In this document: positions 24,351-36,409 of the stretch, piece by piece
How the letters are laid out: every line of letters starts with the position of its first letter
Position numbering within the stretch: position 1 is the first letter of the stretch
Assembly (NCBI GenBank): GCA_950295325.1
Contig: OX485806.1
Location: forward strand, 20,028,001 to 20,088,000
Reading direction: 5' to 3'
Source: Polytrichum commune
Lineage: Eukaryota; Streptophyta; Polytrichopsida; Polytrichales; Polytrichaceae
DNA length: 60,000 nt
Translations under genes and position numbers: made by a program
The notes under the pieces: model-generated
The model's input: the letters and a program-made list of their open reading frames with translations, nothing else
Told to the model about the DNA's origin: nothing
The model's database searches: none

Positions 24351-25030
24351 GAAGTTGGTCGCCTCTTTATTCGAGAACGGGAAATTAATTTTCATTTGAG
24401 AGGAGGGGGGGGGGGGGGGGGGAGGGTTTGATTTGCATAAACATGTTAGTGTGGACTCCCTAAAATCGATTTTTTCCTCTTTTTTTTGATGGTAACATAT
24501 ATTTGTTAATCGAAAATTCCCCAAAGCTTTTATTTATTTTTCTATTTCTTAAAATTTTCTAAAGCGCTAGAATATGAAGTGCAAAATTTTCTACTCTTGT
24601 AACATTCAAATGGATAAATGGAATAACGAGCACATTCCAACTTGTATGCTAAACAACAAGATACATCTATTCTCTCATATGTTGACCCTGCACATGGAAA
24701 TGTTTGGCCAAAAAAATGTAGTGAGATCATGTCCAAAGCTCGTTGATATTGTTGAAATCAAATTCCCTTTGCTGGAACGGCCGACACATCAAAGTCCACA
24801 CCACCATGTTTCTGCAAATATTATTATCAACTCGTTCCTTTGCATGATTTATCCTTCTAAAACTTCAATATCCCTTTTTAATTGTATTGACCGCCGATTG
24901 TCATTCTCTATGTAGAAATTGAACACACTTCCTTGTGGATTTGGAGTCAATCAATGGTTTTCACTAATTGGTTGGTACTTGATTAGCACATGGAAGTGTA
25001 CCATAAGGGTTGTTAGCCGGGATTACAAGA

Positions 25031-25070
<40 letters not shown>

Positions 25071-26149
25071 GTTCATAATTTCTTATTAGTAATGTAGGTG
25101 CATGTGAGGTTCTTCAAGTAGCATTATGGGTCCACTAAGCACAAATTTTGCCCTCAAGACCATGGATTGTGGTTCTCCTATCTATGCAAAGGAATCAGGA
25201 ATGAAGGTCATCATGCATGTAGTTTGTATTTCAACTCCAAAGAAGTACTTAACATATCATACGGTCTTAAGCCAACAAGTCTTAAGCCGAAAGACTTATG
25301 AGACTAGAAATACATCTAAGTGGAGTCAAAATGGCTAATGTCCTAGAGTAATAGAGTGCAGTGGCCTTTGTGAGATAATGACTAATATCAACTTGATGAT
25401 GGACCGGATGGTAATGAAAATTGCAGTACTACTTTGGGGTGCCAATTCATAATATTGACCAAGTTGGGACCATGTGGAACCATCCTTCCATTGATAAGGG
25501 CAAGGTTTCATGCTCCCAAATGAAGTCATTGACGAGATAATCTAACATATACTTCTAAATGAGTTGGTTCATATTTTTACATTATTGATTTTCTTTGTAC
25601 AAAAAACTTTATGTGTTTCATAGATTCATATTTCATACTATATGTATGAAGTAATATTGAATGGTTTGAAAGAGTCATTGCAACAAATTATAAAGTGAAA
25701 ATAAAGAAGTAAGAATAGTAGCTCAAATTAACCAACAATTTGGGTTTGTTTTGAAAGGGGGGGAGGGTGACATGGGATTCCTCTAAAACCATCAATATGT
25801 TGGCAACCCTTCTCTAACCCTTCAAGAAATCCACTCCGGTTCACTAGTTGGAAATGACATAATATTTGGGTGCTTTTTGTAGGAGATGTATGAGCTATAA
25901 GCGTGGCATAATCTCAACTTTAATTAGGTAATTATGTTTAACACATTTAATCACTCCTTCAATATTCTAAATCGTTTGATCTCTTCAATAGCCTAGATGA
26001 TGTAGAAGTGGATTGTGTCATGTCAGTATTGGAAACATTTGCATGCAAGTTACAAGTTTTCTCTCTCTAAATGAAATTTTTGTAGAAGACTCTTGTAGTT
26101 CTTTTATATAGATAGAGTCCTATGTTAAAGTTCGCCTTGTTTGTACATC
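24351..26149. other. Intergenic, no gene recognised
   Basis: AT-rich. It holds the longest G run on the plus strand (24406-24422, 17 G, preceded by catttgagagga as at a SINE tail) and an (AT)n tract. Short frames only. Confidence 0.45.
25035..25076. repeat. (AT)n microsatellite
   Basis: About 21 uninterrupted AT units. Confidence 0.95.
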
Positions 26150-26154
26150 ATGAA

Positions 26155-26515
26155 CTACACCAAATATTGTATTTAGTGTCATATAGTATTTTATGTCGTT
26201 GTGGTAACTTTTCAAATAACACTTCTTGCGAATAAGTTCATAAATATTGTCATCCCAACTTACTTTCAGTTGATCCACTTTTGATATATTATGCATCCTA
26301 AGATTTTCGTAATGAAATATTGTGGTCAATGATTGAAATTTGGATGAAACATCACTTAGAAAGTCACAATATTTGTAACATTTTAAATCCACAGTGCCCG
26401 AATTTGTTTACAAGGAATGACAAATAATGTTAGGTTTACATTTAGTGTTGGTCACACTGCATGGGCGGTTTACAATTAGTATTGAGCAAGACAAATACAA
26501 TATATAGTGTACCAT
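26155..26515. mobile_element. CACTA-like miniature element, second copy
   Basis: It shares with 421-802 the left block agtgtcatatagtattttatgtc, 'acacttctt.cgaat', 'gaaatat', 'acatttagtgttgg', and 'agtattgagcaag', in order and orientation. Its terminal inverted repeat is more decayed than in the first copy. Confidence 0.5.
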
Positions 26516-28201
26516 TCTTGAGGAAACATGTGAAGTGTGTTATGGATTTCTATAAAATCATCTAATATCTGGTTCAATATTCATTAGTTAAATCCTTGAG
26601 AAATACATTGGAAACAAAATTTCTTAATAAATTAAAAGTTAGCATCTAGTGGAATATTCCACAATTGTTGAAATGGAGTCTTGAGAACCCTTTGTCATAA
26701 CCAACAAGGTAATACAATAATATTTCATTCGGATTCAGTTCCTTCTTTGGCATTCTATGAAGCTTTTTCACTTTGCCATATATGACCCCAAAATTTGGAT
26801 CTTTTGAACAATTTTAGGACACCCATAAACATGCTTAAAGATTCTTAGATTTATTGGGCCACACTAATTTTCTAGTCAATGTGGAATTACCATGGGTCCA
26901 AGACCCCGGGTCTTCCCCTAAGTCTTCATGAAGACTTCTTACCAACACATTGAAAATTACTTATAGGAGAACAATAGCATGAAATCAAATAACTACCCGC
27001 ATTAATTTTCTAGAAAATTAATTAATGTGGCCCACACTAGTTTCTACTAGAAATTTAGTATGGGTTGGAAATTGATGTGGCCCGCATTATTTGGGATTAT
27101 GAGATTTAGCGTGCACTCTAGAAAATAACTATGGCCCACAATAATAGGATTGTTTGATGTAGTTTTGAAGACCCCAACTTAGTGTACTTGAAGTCATTTC
27201 AGATGAATTTGCAAGAAACCTACAGGGGGTTGGGTTTTTTATTTTTATTTTTATTTTTTTAATGTTGGATGGATGAGAGGAGCACTCATATATGATAATT
27301 CCTCCCCTTCCTAGAGCTAGTCGAATGGATTCACCCGTTCGTCCACTCCTAGGAAAACTACCTATAAGGGGGCTCAACAAAGGCTAATATCAACATGATG
27401 ACCAAGTTGATAGACAGAACTTAAGACTACCTAAACATGGCTCTATATTATTGTAGGGTAATAGCAAGTTGGGCAAACACTAATTCAAAATAATTAAGCA
27501 TGATATTCTTGGAAATTATTGGGCTAGTTGGCTTGAATGAAAGAAAAAAATCATTAAAATGCCCAAATGTTTGGAAATTTGGTGCGTTAGAAAGCTCAAT
27601 CCAAAGTCATGAATGAATGAAAAATAAGTCACAATACATGGATTATTATGTAAGATATGTTAAAGTGCCTAAATGAATAAATATACATATACATATTTGT
27701 CTAATTTTTTAGAAATGTTTTTGCAGATCACCTAAGCCCCTTTTTTTAATATTTAATTATTGGGCAAAATATGCCCAACATGCTATCCACCTATGGTATG
27801 AAATAGGAAAGCATACCTCTCTAATGAAGTTGTAGATGGGATATTGCAATACAAAATGTCTTATCATTACAATTGCATTGCAAGAGCAAAAGTGGGCCAA
27901 TCTGTTATTTCTAAGAGTTGGCCACCAACTATTTCCAATGGCAAGTCTATGATTTGAAGTGTGATGGGCAACAATGATTTTGTGTTGGGGTGGTGACTAA
28001 ATTGCTTCAAGTATGCTTTAATAAACACAAGGTACTCACAAAACAGCACAACAATTCTGACATGTTTGGAAATTATGTTTTGAGCCAATTGTCCACTCGA
28101 CTATGTAGCAAGTCATTTGTACCAAACATGGTACCTATTGTACTTCACCAAAGATGCACATGTAAGAATTGGAAGGAAGCACAACACTAGTCAACTACTT
28201 G
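26516..28201. other. Intergenic with palindromes and a repeat end
   Basis: No gene recognised. A perfect 22-bp palindrome lies at 27001-27022. 'cacactaa' motifs recur in both orientations around 26860-27110. A single right end of repeat family C lies near 27277-27320 (atgttggatggatgagagga). Confidence 0.45.
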
Positions 28202-28209
28202 AAATGTTG

Positions 28210-28980
28210 CAAACCTTGGATAGCTGGCCAACTAGCAACACCTAGGTAAATTTTCCAAGCCCCTATTTGTCACTTAGCTTTAGCTAGCTAGGTTCACCGA
28301 TCCTTGGATTCTTACTTAGCTTTAGGTAGTGAACTTTTTTGGAACTCTCATTTTCACTTAGCTTCGACTAACTAAAATGTTGTGTGACATGCATATTCAT
28401 TCTAAACTATAGAGAAAACCATTCAAACAAAACCAAACACTCTGGTTGTATTGCTCTCACTTGGCTCTGTATCTTCATGTTGTTGCACAAGGAAATTGAA
28501 AGGCTTCAAATCAGCACATATAGTCGGCTTCCTCAGTTTCAACTGGCACTGGTGATAGATCATTGTCATTATCATCATTATCATCATCTTCTTCATTTTC
28601 ATTATCATTAGAATCATCAATGTCATCTGGCAATTCATGGCAAGATGGAATCAGGGTGTTCCAAATCAGAGATTCCACAACATTTGTTGGATTATTAAGA
28701 ATCAGGCTCATGTTCAGTTTCAAAAACATAGTCGCTTCAACGAGTCCGGGTCTAAGAGATGACCGTTTGAGTGCAATGACATCATTCATTCCACCAAGAT
28801 CACATTCAGATTCCAGCTAGTTATTAGCTAACTACAACTAGCTAACTTTCCTCACCCGGATTACGGCACTCAGTTTTAGCTGGCTATTCTTTTGAGGCAC
28901 CCAATTCCTGCATAGCTTTAGCTAGTCGGAGCTTTTGGCTAGCTAAATAGCTGCCCACTTAGTTAGCTGTCCAAGGTCTG
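28210..28980 (-). mobile_element. Deleted hAT transposon with perfect 8-bp target duplication
   Basis: The direct repeat aaatgttg flanks the element at 28202-28209 and 28981-28988. The ends are inverted repeats: left caaaccttggatagct, right (minus strand) cagaccttggacagct, 14 of 16 matching. An 8-bp duplication and CA-start termini are hallmarks of hAT elements. Both subterminal regions are crowded with tagctag/ttagcttt motifs, as expected for hAT transposase binding sites. Only the last part of the transposase remains inside (28511-28816), so the element is a 771-bp deletion derivative that would need transposase supplied from elsewhere. Confidence 0.85.
28511..28816 (-). pseudogene. hAT transposase C-terminal fragment (dimerisation domain)
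   Basis: The frame opens inside the element at 28816 and runs to a stop at 28511-28513. Near its start it reads ESECDLGG, then KRSSLRPGLVEATMFL and LKLNM. This matches the hAT-C pattern (SER-FS-GG ... KR--L-P--VE---FL--N), with C in place of R in the SER motif. The tail after it is Asp/Asn/Glu-rich (residues roughly 60-85 of the fragment), like the acidic ends of many hAT transposases. The BED finger and catalytic domain are absent from the element. Identification rests on this motif plus the hAT-type ends around it. Confidence 0.65.
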
Positions 28981-28988
28981 AAATGTTG

Positions 28989-30058
28989 CACATCAATTGA
29001 CTTGCTTTTATCTCCAAATGAATAGCATACTCATGTATAAAATTCCTCACCCTAGACACCTTGTCCTGTTTCTAAGAGCATTCTTGTATCCTCCCATTCT
29101 TCCGTCCACTTAAGATTCAAGTTGAAATTGAATCAAGACTACACATCCTGCACTTCTATTTTTAAATCAACCAGAAAGATTAGAACAGGCTCTCCGCACT
29201 TAATAATGTAATGTCTATGACGTTCTGTACAAATCTTGAAAGTGATTGTTGGGCCAAACCTTAGGGTAGAACATCACAGCAACATTGGTGTTTTCTCTTT
29301 TGGCAAGCTTGTTTTTGGACCTCAGAACAATGAACCAACAATCTATTGTACCAAACAATATGGGTGGGTGCTGAAACGATTACTGCGGAGGCTCTATCCT
29401 GATACTGCAGAGAGGAGGGAGGGTATGGTCGACAGTCCTGCCTCTTGAATCTAATGCTTGCATCTTCCCATCACTCAATGGAGCAATAATAGCTGACAAC
29501 ACAAAGTTTCAGACTGAATTCACCTGTATTGCAGTTTACCTGTGTAAACTAGTGATTTGGAGAATGATCTATAGACACATCTCTCACAGCCCCCAACATC
29601 CACCCCATATGAACCAGAAAAAACTTAAGTATGACATGCATAGTGTTGAATGTCACAAGACATAGTAAGGACATAATTTGAGCTACTATAGTGAGTACTG
29701 CAGGTAGAATTGGGATGAAACCTTGAAATCTATGTTTCAGTTTCAAGAATCGATCATGAAATTATTTATACGTATAGCTTCAAGTCATGCGGCATGCTGT
29801 GAAGGAGGCAATATAAAGGAACTCTTTTCACAGAGATTCAATGAACACATCTTATGTGCACCAAGAGAAAGATAGGGTGCAATATGGGAACAGTAAAGAA
29901 AAGAATAATGGAAACTCATGTAGCACAGAAGGTTAGAGGCAATGGATATACCATACATACTTTCTATTCATATCTACATATCACAGGATACAATGGGAGA
30001 GTAATAAGCACACCTCCCAGGGAAGTACTGGTTCCCATAACTGCAGTATTGAAGGACA
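28989..30058 (-). other. 3' flank / probable 3' UTR of the coiled-coil gene
   Basis: No coding domain in either strand. It lies directly downstream of the TAA at 30059-30061 on the minus strand. The polyadenylation site and any 3' UTR intron were not determined. Confidence 0.4.
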
Positions 30059-33000
30059 TTAATCCTCATGAATTGGTGGTTGACAAAGCCCCTCAACCCC
30101 AACACTGGCTGTTTCTTCTGGTGTAGCCTTCGAGTCCAGAGCCAAGTCCTCTTTTGACAGAACACTGTTTGTTGCCTCTACATCCTGTGAAGATTCCTCT
30201 GAAGTGGTCACCTCTCTATCATCAGGAGAAGCCTGGACCTCTGTCAGGTCATAATCTTGTTGGACACTGCCCACATGTGGATGTGGAAGACTTTCAGGAC
30301 TAACCTCCAGGTCCCCGCCAAGTATTTCTAAAGGAACCTGTGTATCAATTACAATGGAATCCTCCATTCCAGTATTAATGACATCATTTTGTAATGATAA
30401 TGCCAACAATTCGTCAGAATCTATCCGACCTTCTGCACTGCATTCATCAGCAGGATTGTATTCTTTGTCGTTGATCAACACAACCTCTTGTAAGAGACCA
30501 ACATCTTGTTTCACTGTTGTCCACTCCTTGTGAGATTCAACAGATTCAATACTAGGTTTTTGTTCAAGAACCTCTGTGGTATTGTCCATTAATTCAACAC
30601 CTTCTTGACTATCATGAACTTGGACATCTCCTGGAACTTGGATATCTTCTGGAACTTGGACATCTTCTGGAACTTGGACATCTTCTGGCACTTGGACATC
30701 TTCTGGCACTTGGACATCTTCTGGCACTTGGACATCTTCTGGCACTTGGACATCTTCTGGCACTTGGACATCTTCTGGCACTTGGACATCTTCTGGCACT
30801 TGGACATCTTCTGGCACTTGGACATCTTCTGGCACTTGGACATCTTCTGGCACTTGGACATCTTCTGGAACTTGGGCATCTTCTGGCACTTTGAGACTGA
30901 CTTCCTCAACTAAACTTAATGAGGTGATGGTCTCACTCACTGGAGCAGTTTCAATAAGAGGTTGCTGGAGAGACTTAGAAGAAACCGCCACAACAAGATC
31001 TCTTGTTTGTGGCTCTACCATCTTACAGCCAAGATTGACTCCATCACTTTCTTCCTGATCTTGGACATCCCCATGTTCTTCATGTTCTTCATCGAGTGAT
31101 TTGACCAGTATATCCTGTTGTTTGTCAATGGATATGTGAGGCAGATCCAACACACTCTCAATAGGAGAGTTCCCTAGGATATGAACCTCACCATCAGAGT
31201 GACCAATAGCTTCATTATGGTTCTCATAGCTTGTAGACAGAAGTGGAAAGCCATCACAAGGTTCGTCAGGACCAACCACTGGGATGATTCTGTCAACCTT
31301 GGCACCAATGTTCAAGGTAGGGTGTAAGAAAGATTCATTTGTTGAAGAGTCCTGAGTTACATCACTTGTGACAACAGTCATGTTGTCAAGATTGTCCTCA
31401 ACCTGCTCAAGCCCATTTTCAAGCTGTTCTGAAGAGGTTGTCCCACCTAACAAATGTCCTCCCTCTCGTGCTTCATTGTCATTGGACTTCACAACATTCA
31501 TTTCTGTTGAAATGTCCTCTGTCCTCTGGCATCCCTCAGTAAAACAATTGTCAAGCTGAAAGGTTTCCTCTACTATGTCAGGAGCCTGTGGTGTGACATC
31601 CGTATTGCAGGATTGCACTATGACATTTTCAAATGACACTTTCCTCTGTGTATCCTGTGTCAAATCCACGTCAGCCTTATCATCTATGATAATGGCAGCT
31701 TCTTCTGAAAATTTAGCACTTTCCTTCACTTCCCCGCTTTCGCTTTCCTTGACAGCAGTGCTCACCATCTTGCCAACATTACCTCGTCTCTTGAGCTGAC
31801 CTACTTTTTTTAATATGTTTGCAAGTTCAGCCTCCATCTCTTGCTGTTGAGATAGAGATTCCATTACAGGTCCTTCACTATCCCCTATCTGCTCATTTTT
31901 CTTCACACCTAAAGATGTCTTTTCCAATTCTCTGACAACAGCTGTCACAACAACCACCATAAAAGAGCTTAAGTTTTGGCTCCCACAACAATAAATGACA
32001 GTACACTAACACATCAACTACTTGACAACTTCTAGAGCTGCAAGTTTCTGGGTTCATCTCGATTTAGTTCACAAGGTCATGGCCATTATAGAACAGCAAT
32101 TTTCAAACATCAAGTGTCACAAGGTGATTCAAATAAATGGCACATGAAGGACATGGAACACTGAAAGATATCACTGACTCTAAATATTACTCAACGCAAC
32201 TCATTGTTCCTGTTTCCTAAAGGGCCACAACAAGCAATGGTGATTTGAAATTGTCAAGAGGAGCTGCCAAAGGTAGTCAACAGCTTTTCTAAGTAAAAAG
32301 TTGTTTACTGAAAGTTCTTGATACTGGCTCAAACAATTATGGTCATGTAAGCTTGGCATTGTACCACATAGGAGTGATTACACTTACCATTTTGTGCAAT
32401 TGGTTGTTCAGTAGGTTTTGGAATGACCTCAGAAACTTTATCTTCTGGAGGAACCTTTGCAGGTGGAGAATCTTTCATCCTCCTAAAATCTCTATTCCTT
32501 AAAGTCTCAGGGCTGGGCGCAATCCTCTCAACATGGAGAACAAGAGCCTTCACTTGCCCGTTAAGTTTGCGATTTCGCTCTTTCAAAGATTCAATCTCCT
32601 GTGCTTGTTTCACCTTCTCCACCTTCCATGCTTGCTCCCTCGAGGCATAAATACCTACCAACCTTGCATTCGCTTTACCATCTTCAGCCCGCAGTTTTTG
32701 CAATTCAGCTACATGCCCCTCCGATTCAGTCATGTGCTTGAAGAAGTATGCCCTTTGAGCATCAGCCTCAGACACTCTCTTGAGCAGATCCTCCTTCTCA
32801 CGTGCCCATGTTGATTCACTCTGTATTTTGAGAGCTACAAGAAATTCAGCTGTGGTTGCTCTTCTCAACAGCTCATCTCTCTCCTTCTGCAGAGTTGCTT
32901 CCTTGGCTTTTCTCTCCCTCATTCTCTGTTCAAGAACTTTTCTCTCCTCTGCTAGTACCTGCAGCCGGTCCATAGCTTCCTTGAGCATAGTCTCCAGCGC

Positions 33001-33327
33001 CATGCGCCTAATTTTCGGAGGTCCTTGCTGGTCATGCTTCCTTAAGCTTGAGCCGTTGATTTCTCTGAGAAGAGCTCCTAAGGCTGTAAAAGCCAAAGCC
33101 ACAGCAAAATACTCCGCTAAGAAGGGGCAATTTTCTCCTGTTTCTTGCAACGTGAAATACTTCTCCATTAGCTTCTGCCGAGCAGGACTAAGATTCTGAA
33201 ACTTGTTTACAAAGTCCAATTTGACGATGTCTGTCTCAGAATTCCGCATCCCGCCAAGTGCCTTCGAATCCTTTACCCTGGCCTTATGTTGATCAAGCAT
33301 GCCTGTAGACATCATATCTCCTACCAT
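30059..33327 (-). CDS. Coiled-coil protein with acidic hexapeptide repeats (940 aa, two coding exons)
   Basis: Coding exon 1 is 33327-32388 (313 codons plus one base), the phase-1 GT-AG intron is 32387-31942, and exon 2 is 31941 down to the TAA at 30059. The donor reads ATG|GTAAGT and the acceptor GACAG|CT, joining as GCT (Ala314). The ATG at 33327 has A at -3 and G at +4, with an in-frame TAA 24 bases upstream. Residues about 35-95 hold a globular-looking segment with an Ala/Leu-rich helix (FAVALAFTALGALL). Residues about 110-290 are heptad-like and rich in Lys, Glu and Arg, predicting a long coiled coil. From about 314 on the protein is acidic and low-complexity, with 15 hexapeptides (consensus VPEDVQ) at about 665-754. 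No catalytic motif, signal peptide or clear membrane segment. I do not recognise the family. A cytoskeletal or nuclear scaffold is possible, but is a guess. Confidence 0.85.
30618..30887 (-). repeat. 15 x 18-bp in-frame minisatellite (VPEDVQ repeats)
   Basis: Fifteen units of 18 bp, no gaps. In protein order they read VPEDAQ, twelve VPEDVQ, VPEDIQ, VPGDVQ. The central units are nearly identical at DNA level, and variants sit at the two edges, the pattern expected from recent unequal exchange or slippage. Eighteen is a multiple of three, so the other frames are open as well and give artefact ORFs on both strands (30589-30913). Confidence 0.95.
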
Positions 33328-34127
33328 GATAGAGAGGTCCCTTCTTTGTTAAACTGGAACCAGAGCTTATGTAGCCGGAATTTTCTTCGTGAAGAATTCA
33401 AATCTCCAATCTTGAAGACTCTTCATTACACGGAGCCTGTCGCAGAAATGAAAACGTACTTCTGTTTCAACCGGTAAATGAGCCACGTGAGTTGGGATGG
33501 TTAGCCAATGGTGGACAAACGAAACGAAACGAACTCGAAATAGACAACCAGCCTCACTTAACTTCACAAAACAAACGTGACAGAGTTAGCAGAGAAAAGC
33601 AGTAGACATTACATTAGCAGATTTAGCATGTTGACAAGATTTGTGTCTTAAGTTCGCAGGTACAGGATCTGAAAACAGCACACGATAATCCAGATCACGG
33701 AAAATAAGGCAATAGTTTCCTCATCAATGCCATTGTAAGAGCACAAAGGCATGATAGTCACTGCTATTAGAGTGGAAAATAATACTTACAGGTGAAGAAG
33801 CAGCTTCGCAAGAGTGCCAATCCTATAACGGGTTTTCCTCTACAAGCTGCACAAGTAACATGTTATCTCAACATCCTCGTAGTGCATATGCCTCCCTGCG
33901 GTCGTAGACTCAATTGGACGAGCAGAGGCGCACATCCTGAGCCGCATTTCCCCATTGCAATATGGCAACATTTATCGTCGTAAACACGCAACAAATAGCT
34001 TCGACGAAGCCTCATTCAGCTGTACTAGGAACCTCTAAATCAGAAGTACAAGCCGCTCACTTCACTCCCCGAAAACACTACCTCTTCCTTTAGCCGTTCA
34101 CTCAATCGGCGCCAAAACCTCCCCGAA

Positions 34128-34324
34128 TCACACCACCTTATCCGTTGAGGCCAAATCTTCCTCCTCCTCAATGATTGCACCAGCACCGCGCACCGCAACC
34201 TGCAAGAAGCCGCTGCCCGATTCAAATTTCGAAATCCCTAACACCAAGTCGCCGTTCCCGAACTGAATCCCGAAGTGCGCAAGATCCTGATGAATCTTCA
34301 GCCTCCTCGTCCAGGAACACATTC
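34128..34324 (-). other. 64-codon ATG-started frame in the leader of the coiled-coil gene
   Basis: On the minus strand an ATG near 34322 opens a frame ending TGA at 34128. The same frame stays open upstream to at least 34448, but without another ATG. Composition is balanced rather than low-complexity, with an EEEE acid run near the end. It could be a uORF of the gene at 30059-33327, an upstream exon, or chance in GC-rich DNA. No domain recognised. Confidence 0.25.
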
Positions 34325-34395
34325 TCCGAGCCTGTCGACACTGTTCCGACTCATCTCCACAGAGCACAGCCTGCTCTGGCAATGCGAGTAGTAGG

Positions 34396-34404
34396 CTAGG
34401 GTTT
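34396..34404 (-). promoter_or_regulatory. Telobox (AAACCCTAG)
   Basis: On the minus strand the sequence reads aaaccctag. Telo-box motifs are common just downstream of transcription starts of plant growth- and translation-related genes. The position fits the start region of the minus-strand gene. Confidence 0.4.
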
Positions 34405-34450
34405 GTAAATGTTTTCTTTACCACTGCGCTTACGACGGGATCTGTCACGG

Positions 34451-36409
34451 TGACTTCCTATCATTGTTCCTGCTCGCAGCAGAAGCAGTAATAATAAACA
34501 AAGGTTATCGCAAGATAATAACCTCTAAAACCGGCCTAATCTCTGGCCACTCTTGTCCATACCCTGCCGCTCCAACTTATCTGCACGGTGGCATCGGCGA
34601 AGATGGGATCTCCAATCTCAAATCTCTTGGAGAGCTCTTGAAGACATGCGATCGTTCCGGATGCCGAGTAGGAGGCTCATCGCTTAATATGTTTCACGTA
34701 AGGTTAAGTATGTGACCCTATTATTGTGGCCACTTCCAACTCACCAACGATTCGGACCGTTGGATTGCATCGGATCGGATCGGATCTAGAATTGACTCAT
34801 ACATTAGTAGCCTTGCATCACACAAACAATCGTTCCGATTTTCATTGTTGGAGTTGACATGTAAATGCTCCAAGAGGTCAAAGTGTGTGGGGAAAATATT
34901 TATTTATTTATTTATTTATTTAGTGGTCATATTGGTTTTTCAAGAGATTTGGTTTAAAACTATATATTTGTCACATCAAATTTCAAAAAACTTGTCTATC
35001 CATTTTCTTCACTTGTAAAATTTTATTTTATTTTAGTGAAATCTTCATCTATCTCTATCACCATTGATCAATATTCTATTGCACATTTGTTACATGATAA
35101 GGTTGGTATTTTGGGCTAGGAATGTTTTCCATGTTGAAGATTTGGAGATCAAAATATCTATAATTCTATGCACGTGTTATTGTGTTAAATACATTCACCT
35201 CTCATGCTCTTACATTTTACCAAAAGTAACAGTTTTATCGGTGTCTTGCATGTGCAATTCACAATTATGTCATCATCACATCTAAAATATCACATTTGAT
35301 TATGTGGAAAGCCCTGATTTCTTATTCCAAATGTTTTGACCCCATGCCAAAGGCAAGAGACTCCCTAGAAAGACAATGTCTATTAATGATTGGCTCTCGT
35401 ATTGGTCTTGTATTGGTTTGACGACTCCACTCCAAAATGGATGTGCTTACTATAATGAAATTTTACTACATTGTTCATATGTCAAGATTTTTTTTGGGTA
35501 CAATCTTCAAGTTGAAACACATTGTTTGAAATTTGATTGGCAGGGAGACAAATCGTATGAAAAAGAATCTCAAGGAATTTTGGGGATAACAAAGCGTTAA
35601 AAATTTGGACGTGACAATGATGCATAGAGCACCTTTAATTGGAGTGATTCACCATGCTACTTGCAAGGTGGACCTTAAAGGGAAGCCCAAATTCCATGAG
35701 GCAATGAAGCAATGGCCACCCATAATGGGGGGATGGCCCAACGCATACGTGGCACTAAAAAGGTGCTAAGGGACACATAAAGTCATGTGAAAGGCTAAGT
35801 GTGGAGGTTGTCCCAAAAGGAGCTAGATGTTGCCTCCTTGGGAGAACAATACTCCTTTTGGACACTTAAATTTTAAATCTTATCCAATTTGGGTGATTAA
35901 ATTACCATAGCAAAGTTATTTTGTACAATTTTTCAATGGTATAAACAACATTCTTATTATACAAGGATGTCATATAACACATTTGTCAATGGCGGTTGGG
36001 GCAATTGATTGCAAAAGTAATCATTGGCCTCACTTTGGTGTCGATGCTCCATTCTTTGACGGTGGATTGGAAGGCCTTCATGAATGACCAAAAGTTAGAA
36101 TGAGTGAGGAAGGTGTCTCGGGATATCCCCCCAATCCTAAGACTGATGTGGTTGTCCTAGTGGAGCTATTTGGCCTCCTTAGCGACTTGCACTAGTAAGG
36201 GTGTGTCCCAAACTCCCCGGTTGAGACTCTTGACGCTAGAGAGGCACATCCCAAATTTGTGAGTTGGGTGACTCCCGATTCCAAACCATATTAATGTCGG
36301 GGTCTGTCATACCATGTAGAAGGGCTTATGTCATGCGTTCCATACTTAGACTTAAGAGGTGAGAGTGGTTCAACTTGTGTGAAGCCTTTCTTGTGAAGGG
36401 TAATAGGCC
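34451..36409. other. Intergenic, no gene recognised
   Basis: The first 250 bp are still GC-rich and may be promoter for the minus-strand gene. A (TTTA)n tract lies near 34900-34921. The remainder is AT-rich with short frames. Confidence 0.45.

Larger units (their letters stand above)
33328..34450 (-). promoter_or_regulatory. Coiled-coil gene 5' leader, probably with a leader intron
   Basis: GC content is higher than in surrounding DNA from about 33900 to 34650. On the minus strand a strong donor (CACCT|GTAAGTATT) lies at 33790/33789. A plausible acceptor (TTTCATTTCTGCGACAG|GC) ends at 33437, giving a 353-bp leader intron. The spliced leader would carry a 19-codon uORF (33426-33367). A telobox lies near the upstream limit. 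All of this is inferred from consensus, without transcript support. Confidence 0.4.

Noticed and set aside
30618-30887. Regular short repeats that could resemble a CRISPR array
   Set aside because: Units are contiguous 18-mers without spacers, inside a coding exon of a plant gene.
30589-30913. Repetitive frames MSKCQK and LDIFWH on both strands
   Set aside because: They are shadows of the in-frame 18-bp repeat of the real gene.
31951-31960. ATG at 31960 as an independent start of a 633-aa gene
   Set aside because: It lies in the intron upstream of a good acceptor, and the exon 1 frame joins exon 2 exactly through GT-AG sites.
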